A stretch of DNA of 55,669 bases, from contig CAMHKQ010000013.1 in the NCBI GenBank assembly GCA_946185745.1, positions 1-55,669 on the forward strand. The letters are read 5' to 3'. Source of the stretch: an uncultured Bacteroidales bacterium (lineage in GTDB: Bacteria; Bacteroidota; Bacteroidia; Bacteroidales; UBA932). The position numbers were made by a program, and so were the translations under genes. Below the pieces are notes generated by a model that did not search any database, was not told where the DNA came from, and saw only the letters and a list, made by a program, of their open reading frames with translations. Numbering within the stretch: the first letter of the stretch is position 1; each line of letters begins with the position of its first letter. Positions 23,086 through 30,371 of this stretch are shown here, in pieces.

Positions 23086-23493
23086 ATGAAGATCACCCTG
23101 GGAGATATTTTGAGCGGAAGGGTCCGCATAGTGTACCGCCGCAGGAGGAGGAAACTCCCCGACACGCCCGAAGTGGCGGAGCTCCGCAAGGCCGCGAAGG
23201 GGTATCTGCCCGGAAGGCTGAGGGAGCTCGCCGCGCTCCATGGCTTCACCGTAAACTCCGTCAGGATCAAGCACAACGTCTCGAACTGGGGTTCCTGCTC
23301 CGTCAAGGGCAACGTCAACCTGAACCTCAACCTGATGCGCCTCCCGCAGGACCTGCAGGACTATGTGATGCTCCACGAACTCTGCCATCTGCGCTACATG
23401 AACCACGGGAAAGAGTTCCACGAATTACTGGAAAGCCTCTGCCCCAATCATTTGGAATTGAGGAAGAGGCTCAAAGAATACAAACTGATCTAG
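23086..23493 (+). CDS. YgjP-like (DUF45) zinc metallopeptidase, short form
   Basis: A 135-residue protein with the zinc-protease motif HELCHLRYMNHGKEFHELL and the preceding NVSNWGSCSVKGNVNLNLNLM typical of the YgjP/DUF45 group. Relatives are usually larger, with an N-terminal beta-rich domain; here only about 65 residues precede the conserved core. The start is fixed by the promoter just upstream, so the N-terminal part seems truly absent. The cellular substrate is unknown for the family. It converges on rnr with a 3-base gap. Confidence 0.82.
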   Translation: MKITLGDILSGRVRIVYRRRRRKLPDTPEVAELRKAAKGYLPGRLRELAALHGFTVNSVRIKHNVSNWGSCSVKGNVNLNLNLMRLPQDLQDYVMLHELCHLRYMNHGKEFHELLESLCPNHLELRKRLKEYKLI

Positions 23494-23496
23494 GTT

Positions 23497-25644
23497 TTAT
23501 TCCACCAGCTCGTAGTCGAGCAGGCGCTGCTCCAGATTCGCTTCCTTCACGCGGATGCGCACCTTGTCGCCGAGGCGGAAGACCTTCCTGGTCCGCTTGC
23601 CCACGAGGCGGTAGTGCTCTTCGTCGAACTCGAAGAAATCGGACCTGATCGCGCGGAGCGCCACCATTCCCTCGACTTTGGTCGGCTCTATCTCGACGTA
23701 CATGCCCCAGTCGGTGACGCCCGACACGCGGCCGTCGAACTCCTGGCCTATCTTGTCCTGCATGAACTCCACGAGCTTGTACTTGGTGCTCGTGCGCTCA
23801 GCGTCTTGCGCTATCTGCTCGCGTTCGGAAGCATGCGTACACTCCCCTTCGTAATAGCCCTGGTCCTGGCTCTTACCGCCTGAAAGATAGATGGTAAGGA
23901 GCCTGTGAACCATAAGGTCGGGATAGCGGCGGATAGGCGACGTGAAATGCGTGTAGAACGGGAACGCCAGGCCGTAATGCCCGATATTGACCGTAGAGTA
24001 GCACGCCTTCGCCATGGCGCGGAGGGCGATGTCCTCGAACGCAGCCTGCTCGGGCTTTCCTTCCGCCTGCTGCAGCAGGGTGTTGAGGGCCATCGAGGCC
24101 CCGCGGCCCTGGAGTTCCCCGTCCATCTTGTAGCCGAAATTGCCTGCGAACTTGCGGAGCCCCTCGAGCTTTTCCTCGTTGGGCACGTCGTGGATACGGT
24201 AGACGAAGGTCTTCGCCGACTTGAGCGCCACGCCGTTCAGCTTGCCGCCGGTGGCGACATACTCGGCCACGGTGCGGTTGGCGAGGAGCATGAACTCCTC
24301 GATGAGCCAGTTGGATTCCTTCGAGACAACCTGGTGCACGCCTACGGGCCTGCCCTTTTCGTCGATATCGACCTTCATCTCGGGGCGGTCGAAGTTGACC
24401 GCTCCTTCCTTGAAACGTTTGTTCCTCAGAATACCAGCCAGACGGTTCAGAGTAAGGACAGCCTCCTCTACGGAGGCGGGAGGAACTCCCTCCGAGGGAC
24501 GTGCCACCCGCGGCACGGAAGCGGGGGGACCATCCGTCTCGGATGGTGGGGTGAGCCCGAAGGGCGAACTCCCGAGGGGGGAGTTACCTCCCGCCTCTAT
24601 AATACTCTGGGCCTGTTCGTAGTCAAACCGGAAGTCGGAGTTGATTATGGTGCGCCCGATCCAGCGGTTCTTCACGTTGCCCTTCGGGTCCATCTCGCAC
24701 ACCATGGAATAGGTGAGCTTGTCCTCGTTGGGACGGAGCGAACACAGCTTGTTACACAGCTTTTCGGGAAGCATGGGAACCGTACGGTCCACCAGATAGA
24801 CGCTGGTGCCGCGCTCGCGGGCCTCCCTGTCTATCACCGAACCGGGCACCACGTAATGCGAGACGTCTGCGATATGCACGCCCACCTCGTAGTTGCCGTT
24901 CTGCAACTTCTTGAAACTCAGGGCGTCGTCGAAGTCCTTGGCATCCGCCGGGTCGATGGTGAAGGTAAGGGTATCGCGGAAATCCCTGCGACCCTTCAGG
25001 TCTTCGGCAGTTATCTCTTCGGAAATGCCGTCGGCGGCATCCTCAACCTTCTTCTCGAACCTGTAGGGAAGGTTGAACTCGGCCAGGATAGCGTGCATCT
25101 CGGTCTCGTTCTCCCCCGGCATGCCCAGCACGTCCACCAGGTGCCCGACGGGATTGGGGTCACTGCGGTCCCAGCGGTCCACTACCGCCGCCACCTTCAT
25201 GCCCCTCTGAGCCCCCATTTCGGCGCTCTGGGCGGCATCGACCTGGATATCCCAGGGCATGCTCTTGCTCTGCATGAGCACCCAGGCCTGCTTTCCGACG
25301 CTGTGGTAGATGCCCACGAACTGCTTGCCGCTCCGCTTGATTATCTCGATGATTTCGCCTTCGCGGCGCTTCGAGGCCTGCGTCTGGCCGGCCCGGCTGT
25401 TGGCCCTCGACTCCACTTCACGCGTGACGGCGACCCGTACAAGGTCCCCATCGAGGGCGTGCCTGGTTTTGGCCGCCTTTACGTAAATGTCGTTGTCCTG
25501 GCCTTCGACCAGCACGAAGGCATAGCCCTCGCGGGTCATCTGCACGGTTCCGGTTTCCTCGCGGAAGACTTTGCGTCCGCGGGGTTTCACGCCGTGTTCG
25601 CGGCGTTTTCCCATGGTCTTTCGGCCACCGCCCTTCCTACTCAT
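23497..25644 (-). CDS. rnr: ribonuclease R, with palindromic-element insert
   Basis: A 715-residue 3'-5' exoribonuclease of the RNase II/R family. Cold-shock/OB domains lie at the N-terminus (TGTVQMTREGYAFVLVEG), the RNB catalytic domain contains DPADAKDFDDALS and HIADVSHYVVPGS, and an S1 domain ends the protein (EFDGRVSGVTDWGMYVEI). In the RNB domain, between YEQAQSIIEAGG and VLTLNRLAGILR, about 42 Pro/Ser/Gly-rich residues are encoded by the palindromic repeat at 24473-24597; other RNase R proteins have a short loop here. The basic start [15 protein letters not shown] overlaps the end of manA by 8 bases. Confidence 0.95.
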   Translation of the reverse strand: MSRKGGGRKTMGKRREHGVKPRGRKVFREETGTVQMTREGYAFVLVEGQDNDIYVKAAKTRHALDGDLVRVAVTREVESRANSRAGQTQASKRREGEIIEIIKRSGKQFVGIYHSVGKQAWVLMQSKSMPWDIQVDAAQSAEMGAQRGMKVAAVVDRWDRSDPNPVGHLVDVLGMPGENETEMHAILAEFNLPYRFEKKVEDAADGISEEITAEDLKGRRDFRDTLTFTIDPADAKDFDDALSFKKLQNGNYEVGVHIADVSHYVVPGSVIDREARERGTSVYLVDRTVPMLPEKLCNKLCSLRPNEDKLTYSMVCEMDPKGNVKNRWIGRTIINSDFRFDYEQAQSIIEAGGNSPLGSSPFGLTPPSETDGPPASVPRVARPSEGVPPASVEEAVLTLNRLAGILRNKRFKEGAVNFDRPEMKVDIDEKGRPVGVHQVVSKESNWLIEEFMLLANRTVAEYVATGGKLNGVALKSAKTFVYRIHDVPNEEKLEGLRKFAGNFGYKMDGELQGRGASMALNTLLQQAEGKPEQAAFEDIALRAMAKACYSTVNIGHYGLAFPFYTHFTSPIRRYPDLMVHRLLTIYLSGGKSQDQGYYEGECTHASEREQIAQDAERTSTKYKLVEFMQDKIGQEFDGRVSGVTDWGMYVEIEPTKVEGMVALRAIRSDFFEFDEEHYRLVGKRTRKVFRLGDKVRIRVKEANLEQRLLDYELVE
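24473..24597 (+). repeat. intragenic palindromic element, rnr copy
   Basis: A 125-bp imperfect palindrome inside rnr, homologous to 21785-21911. The outer arms are complementary to each other, with the same one-base T bulge, but differ in sequence from the rsgA arms. Internal hairpins are CCCGC/GCGGG, ACCATCC-GTCTC-GGATGGT and GCCC-GAA-GGGC. The central blocks around CACCCGCGG and GGTGAGCCCGAAGGGCGAAC are identical or nearly so in both copies. Confidence 0.85.
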
Positions 25645-26488
25645 GGGAAGTGACGAATTTAGCGGAGGTACCTTCGGCAGGAGCGAACTCCACCGGAGCC
25701 TTCTCGTCCAGTACCAGAAGGGCTTCGCCGCAGTTTATCGGCACGCAGTTCACCCTTCCGGCGCCTTCCACGCACATAACGGCCACGAAACGGCCGCAGC
25801 CTTCCGTGCTCACGATGCGGGGCTCGCGCAGGTCGTACACCGAAGTGGTGAAATGCGGATCGCGGACCAGCACTTCGGAGCCTCCCGGCTTGAGGCAGTA
25901 ATCCGTTTTGTATGAGGGATATACCTTGTAGTCGATGGCGTCCTTCGCCTCTTCGGTGTGAAGCTGGCGGGGCTTGCCGTCAAGGCCCGGACGGTTGTAG
26001 TCGTACAGGCGGTAGGTATTGTCGGACGTCTCCTGGATCTCGCAGAGGACAGAACCTCCGCAGATGGCATGGATGCGTCCTGCAGGCAGGAAGAAGACGT
26101 CGCCTTTCTTCACGCTGTGCCTTTCGAGCACGTCGGTCAGACGGTTTTCCTCCACCAGCTGCACGTAGCTTTCGGGGGTTAGGGGTTCCTTCAGGCCCAC
26201 GAGCAGGCTGCCGCCGTCGTTCATGATGTACCACATCTCGGTCTTGCCCCGGCCTATGCCGCGCGCGGCGGCCAGGTCGTCGTCGGGATGCACCTGGATG
26301 GACAGGTCCTGACGGGCGTCGATGAATTTGATGAGCAGGGGGAACTCTTCGCCGTACACTTCATTGAGCGTCTTTCCGGCGAAAGGCCCCTCGGCTACCC
26401 TGGTTTCCCTTTCGGCAAAGCCGGAGATCACCCAGTTCTCGCTGCCCCAGACCATCGGCCTGAATTCGGGAGTCAACTTGAGTATCAC
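25637..26488 (-). CDS. manA: mannose-6-phosphate isomerase, class I
   Basis: A 283-residue cupin-type isomerase interconverting mannose-6-phosphate and fructose-6-phosphate. The zinc ligands are visible in [17 protein letters not shown] and [11 protein letters not shown]. It is somewhat shorter than the roughly 320 residues common in the phylum, mainly in the region after MVWGSENW. Initiation appears to be at GTG 26488, which overlaps the gpmA stop (GTGA); the next ATG would remove the conserved LTPEFRP strand. It sits between gpmA and rnr in a tightly packed series. Confidence 0.88.
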   Translation of the reverse strand: MILKLTPEFRPMVWGSENWVISGFAERETRVAEGPFAGKTLNEVYGEEFPLLIKFIDARQDLSIQVHPDDDLAAARGIGRGKTEMWYIMNDGGSLLVGLKEPLTPESYVQLVEENRLTDVLERHSVKKGDVFFLPAGRIHAICGGSVLCEIQETSDNTYRLYDYNRPGLDGKPRQLHTEEAKDAIDYKVYPSYKTDYCLKPGGSEVLVRDPHFTTSVYDLREPRIVSTEGCGRFVAVMCVEGAGRVNCVPINCGEALLVLDEKAPVEFAPAEGTSAKFVTSHE

Positions 26489-27231
26489 TTCGCCTTACCT
26501 TGATTGGCAACTGCTGCCTGTTTCTTTGCAAGTTCCTCGGGATCGGCAAGATAGTAGTCCTTCACGAGCTTGAGGTTGTCGTCGAACTCGAACACATACG
26601 GAACGCCCGTGGGGATGTTGAGTTTTACGATCTCGGCGTCGCCTATGCCCTTGAGGTGCTTCACCACGCCGCGGAGGCTGTTGCCGTGAGCCACGACGAG
26701 AATGTTGTCGACGGTCTTCAGGCGGGGGAAGATCTCGCTTTCCCAGTAGGGCATCACACGCTCGATGCACTGCTTGAGGGCCTCGGTGCGGGGGATGTAC
26801 TCGTCGGGAACCAGGGCATAGCGCTTGTCCTGGGTGGCGGAGTTGGGATCGTCGTCGGGCAGCGGGAGAGGCTCCACGTCGAAGGAACGGCGCCATACGA
26901 GCACCTGCTCGTCGCCGTATTTGGCGGCGGTCTCGGCCTTGTTCAGGCCCTGCAGCATGCCGTAATGCTTTTCGTTGAGACGCCAGGTCTTCCTGACGGG
27001 GATCCAGTCCAGATCCATCGCGTCGAGCACGTTGTTGAGCGTCTTGATGGCCCTCTTGAGATACGAAGTGTAGGCTATGTCGAAGGTGAAGCCCTTTTCC
27101 AACATGGTCTTACCGGCGTCCAGGGCTTCCTGGAGACCTTTTTCACTTAAATCCACATTTGTCCAACCGGTAAACCGGTTTTCCTTGTTCCACTGGCTTT
27201 CGCCGTGTCTTACCAATACTATTTTTTTCAT
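26485..27231 (-). CDS. gpmA: 2,3-bisphosphoglycerate-dependent phosphoglycerate mutase
   Basis: A 248-residue glycolytic enzyme converting 3-phosphoglycerate to 2-phosphoglycerate. It begins [20 protein letters not shown] with the phosphohistidine RHGE, and contains [19 protein letters not shown] and [15 protein letters not shown], with the second catalytic His. Length and motifs are full. It has its own promoter at 27237-27244, overlapping the 3' end of the M3 peptidase region. Confidence 0.96.
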   Translation of the reverse strand: MKKIVLVRHGESQWNKENRFTGWTNVDLSEKGLQEALDAGKTMLEKGFTFDIAYTSYLKRAIKTLNNVLDAMDLDWIPVRKTWRLNEKHYGMLQGLNKAETAAKYGDEQVLVWRRSFDVEPLPLPDDDPNSATQDKRYALVPDEYIPRTEALKQCIERVMPYWESEIFPRLKTVDNILVVAHGNSLRGVVKHLKGIGDAEIVKLNIPTGVPYVFEFDDNLKLVKDYYLADPEELAKKQAAVANQGKAK

Positions 27232-27236
27232 TTTTC

Positions 27237-27244
27237 CAAAAATA
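27237..27244 (-). promoter_or_regulatory. -7 box for gpmA
   Basis: The minus strand reads TATTTTTG, ending 5 bases before the ATG at 27231; predicted leaderless. Confidence 0.5.
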
Positions 27245-27246
27245 TG

Positions 27247-29244
27247 TTATTCTATCAAACCTCTTCCACGAAGGAATGCGGCATTGTCGGGCTCACGGCC
27301 CATGAATTTACGGAACAGCTCCATCGGGTCCTCGCTGCCGCCCTTTTCGAGGAAGGTCTGCTTGAATTCGGTGGCGAGCTCCTTGTCGAACACGCCGCGC
27401 GGCGAAGCCTCGAAGCGGCTGAAGAGATCGCGGTCGAGTACCTCTGCCCACAGATATCCGTAGTAACCTGCATTGTAACCGCTCGAGAAGATATGGTTGA
27501 AGTAGGTGGTGCGGTAGCGGTAGCCGATTTCGGGATTGAGGCCGATTTCCTTGGCAAGGGAGGCTTCAAACGCGTCGATGTCGAAGCCTTCGAAGTCGGT
27601 GACCTCGTGCAGCTTCATGTCAAGCATGGCGGCGGCGCAGAGTTCGGTGGTCATGAAGCCCATGTTGAACTTGAGGGCCGCGTTTATCTTCTCCACCAAT
27701 TCCTGGGGGATGACCTCGTTCTTGCCATTCTTGGCGTAGAGCGCAAGCAGTTCGGGTTCGAAGGCCCAGTGCTCGTTGATCTGCGAGAAGGTCTCCACGA
27801 AGTCGCGCTTCACGCCGGTGCCGCTCACCGAAGGATAGGTGCACCTGGTGAGGAGGCCGTGCAGGGCGTGGCCGAACTCGTGGAACACGGTCTGCACCTG
27901 GTCGACGTTCATGTACTCGGCAAGGTTGCCCACATTCACGATGATGGGACGCACGTCGTTGCCTTCGGCGTCGATATACTGGGAACGCACGTTGTTCATC
28001 CATGCGCCGCCCCTCTTGGAACTGCGGGGCAGGTAGTCGGTGGTGAAGATGCCGATGAGGGAGCCGTCGTCGTAAGTGAGCTTCCAGGTCTTCACGTTGC
28101 CGGGAGAGTACACGGGAACGTCGTCCAGCGGCTCCACGTTCACGCCGTAGAGCATCCTGGCCTCGGTGAAAATGCCGTTGCGGACCGAATCCATGTGGAA
28201 GTAGGGGCGGATGGCGTCATCGTCGAGGGCATATTTGGCTACGCGCACCTTCTCGGCGTAGTACCACCAGTCCCAGGGCTCTATTTTGCTGCCTTTCGGG
28301 AGCTTGCCTTCGGCTATTTCGGCGTCCATGACCTTCTGCATCTCGGCGACCTCCTCCTTTGCCTTAGCGGTGGAAGCCTTGATTATTCCGTCCATGAAGG
28401 CGTCGGCCGTTGCCGGGTCGTGGGCCATCTTGTCGGAAAGCTCATAGGCTGCGGAAGTTTCGTAGCCGAGGATGCGGGCCTTCTCAAGGCGGAGCTTGAG
28501 CACTTCGACGGCAAGCTCGCGGTTGTCGAACTCGTTACCGTTATGGCCGCGCATGGTATAAGCCTCAAGGTACTGCTTGCGGAGGTCGCGGTCGGCCGTG
28601 GTGGTCATCCTGTCGGAATAATCGCTCACGCTGAAGCCGAATTTCTCCTTGAATGCGTTGCTTTCCGCGAGGATGTTGTTGCCTATCTTCTGGCACTTGG
28701 TGGCGAGCGCGGAGTTGATTTCGCGAAGGCGGGCCTGCTTGTCCTCGGGAAGGCCGATACCCTCGCGCTCGAAGTCCTCGAAATGGTTCTTGAGGACCGT
28801 CTTCTGCTCGACGGTGAGGCCGCTCTGGTCGCCTTTGTACACCGCCGCCACCCTCTCGTAGAGGGCTTTGTTGAAGGCGATGTCGTCGCCGTGGGCACTC
28901 ATGAGCGGAAGGGCCTCTTCCACTACCTTGTCAAGGGCGTCACTGCGGTCGGTCTCGGTAACGTTGAAGAGCACGCCGGTGACCTTTTCGAGCAGGCGTC
29001 CGGAAAGCTCGAGGGGAACTATGGTATTCTCGAAAGTGGGAGCCTCGGTGTTGGAGGTTATCGCCGCTATCTCGGCCTGCTGCTGCTTGATACCCTCCTT
29101 GATGGCGGGAATATAGTCGGAGACCTTTATCTTGTCATAGGGAGGGATGCCGTAAGGGGTGTCCCAGTCCTGCAGGAATACGTTTTTGTGTGTACAGGCA
29201 GTTAAACTCATGATTGCCAGGAGAACGGTTAAAGCTTTTTTCAT
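27247..29244 (-). CDS. M3 family metallopeptidase (dipeptidyl carboxypeptidase-like), lipoprotein
   Basis: A 665-residue M3 peptidase. The signal MKKALTVLLAIMSLTAC places a lipid-modified cysteine at residue 17, so it is membrane-anchored in the periplasm or on the surface. The zinc motif HEFGHALH lies near residue 460, followed by DFVETFSQINEHWAFEPELL, where the Glu ligand sits. The helical N-terminal half and YGYLWAEVLDRDLFSRFE near the end are typical of Dcp-type enzymes that release dipeptides from C-termini. It follows the DUF5689-like gene by 5 bases on the same strand and could be the last gene of that operon. Confidence 0.92.
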   Translation of the reverse strand: MKKALTVLLAIMSLTACTHKNVFLQDWDTPYGIPPYDKIKVSDYIPAIKEGIKQQQAEIAAITSNTEAPTFENTIVPLELSGRLLEKVTGVLFNVTETDRSDALDKVVEEALPLMSAHGDDIAFNKALYERVAAVYKGDQSGLTVEQKTVLKNHFEDFEREGIGLPEDKQARLREINSALATKCQKIGNNILAESNAFKEKFGFSVSDYSDRMTTTADRDLRKQYLEAYTMRGHNGNEFDNRELAVEVLKLRLEKARILGYETSAAYELSDKMAHDPATADAFMDGIIKASTAKAKEEVAEMQKVMDAEIAEGKLPKGSKIEPWDWWYYAEKVRVAKYALDDDAIRPYFHMDSVRNGIFTEARMLYGVNVEPLDDVPVYSPGNVKTWKLTYDDGSLIGIFTTDYLPRSSKRGGAWMNNVRSQYIDAEGNDVRPIIVNVGNLAEYMNVDQVQTVFHEFGHALHGLLTRCTYPSVSGTGVKRDFVETFSQINEHWAFEPELLALYAKNGKNEVIPQELVEKINAALKFNMGFMTTELCAAAMLDMKLHEVTDFEGFDIDAFEASLAKEIGLNPEIGYRYRTTYFNHIFSSGYNAGYYGYLWAEVLDRDLFSRFEASPRGVFDKELATEFKQTFLEKGGSEDPMELFRKFMGREPDNAAFLRGRGLIE

Positions 29245-29249
29245 GATTG

Positions 29250-30359
29250 TCAGTTTTTGGTTACACCGTCGAGGTCGATCAGGGTGAACTGGATGCTGCC
29301 CTGATACATGGTGAGGATGCCGGTCACATCGACAGTGACATCGCCGGCCAGAATGTCGGGATCGATTTCAATGTCGGCGAAACGGGCGTAGCCGCTGCTG
29401 CGGACCTGGATGTCGGTGGAGCCCATCTTGAAATAGTGGCTCACGCTGTAGGCGTTGCGTTCGATGTCGCCGTAGGTGTCGCCGTTGGTGCCCTTGACAG
29501 CCCGGTGGTCGCCCACGGTACCGTACTTGTAGTCGCCGCTGTTGCCCACATTCACGCTGTCCCAGGTGCCGGCTTCCAGCATGCTGCCCATCCTCTCCTT
29601 GGTGAGGGCCCATGTGGTGATGCCCCAGGTGCGGTCGGACAGGAAGATGCGGTTGCTGCTGTTCTTGGTGTTCTCGTTGTAGGTGAGATAGATGAGGGTG
29701 AACACCTGGTCGCCGTACTTGAGCCCCTTGAGGGTAACATAGGTACCGATGTACTTGTTGGTCGCCTGGGTGTCGTTCTTGCCGGGAAGCATGCTCTCGG
29801 TGAGCACGACCGGGGCGACTTCGCCTCCCATGGCACCCTTGAAGATGTATTTGTCGACAAGGAGGGGAAGGTCGATGTAGGCCGTCTCGTATTCGCCGCT
29901 CTGGTCCTCGAGGCCGAGCTGGATCATGCCGGCTCCGCCGTAGTTGCCGGTCTTGCCGCCGTACATTCCCAGCGTGAGGCCGTTCAGGTTGACATACACC
30001 CACTGGCCCCTGCGGATTTCGTTGCTCATGTTGGTGCGTCCTGTCTTGACCTCGATTCCGCCGGTCTCGTCCTGGATGTACATGGTGCGGTAGATGTTGC
30101 CGGAGAAGTCGCTGCTGATGACCTGTCCTTTGATCCAGCCCGAAGTGAGCTTGACGGGAGAGCCGCCGGTCTTGGACTTGTACATCTTGGAGAGGTCGGC
30201 GATGGTGATCATGCTGCCGTAGGCCGACATGTCGGCGTCGGTGTAAACCTTTTCAGCCGAGGGGTTCTCATACCCGGCGGTGAACACCGGACCCCATTCT
30301 TCGCAGGCCGTGAATGACGCCGCTGCGGCGATGATGATTGCAAATAATGTCTTTTTCAT
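29250..30359 (-). CDS. DUF5689-like lipoprotein
   Basis: A 369-residue lipoprotein (MKKTLFAIIIAAAASFTAC, Cys at 19). After a short linker there is an OB-fold-like region with ITIADLSKMYK, IKGQVISSDFSGNIYRTMYIQDETGGIEVKTG and GQWVYVNLNGLTLGMYGGKTG, the pattern of DUF5689 proteins that sit beside TonB receptors and nucleases in Bacteroidota. The C-terminus again has an OB-like VTVDVTGILTMYQGSIQFTLIDLDGV. The start lies 12 bases after the TonB receptor stop, so they are co-transcribed. A binding role at the cell surface is inferred; the ligand is unknown, with nucleic acid as my favoured guess. Confidence 0.75.
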   Translation of the reverse strand: MKKTLFAIIIAAAASFTACEEWGPVFTAGYENPSAEKVYTDADMSAYGSMITIADLSKMYKSKTGGSPVKLTSGWIKGQVISSDFSGNIYRTMYIQDETGGIEVKTGRTNMSNEIRRGQWVYVNLNGLTLGMYGGKTGNYGGAGMIQLGLEDQSGEYETAYIDLPLLVDKYIFKGAMGGEVAPVVLTESMLPGKNDTQATNKYIGTYVTLKGLKYGDQVFTLIYLTYNENTKNSSNRIFLSDRTWGITTWALTKERMGSMLEAGTWDSVNVGNSGDYKYGTVGDHRAVKGTNGDTYGDIERNAYSVSHYFKMGSTDIQVRSSGYARFADIEIDPDILAGDVTVDVTGILTMYQGSIQFTLIDLDGVTKN

Positions 30360-30371
30360 CTCGTGGCCTCC

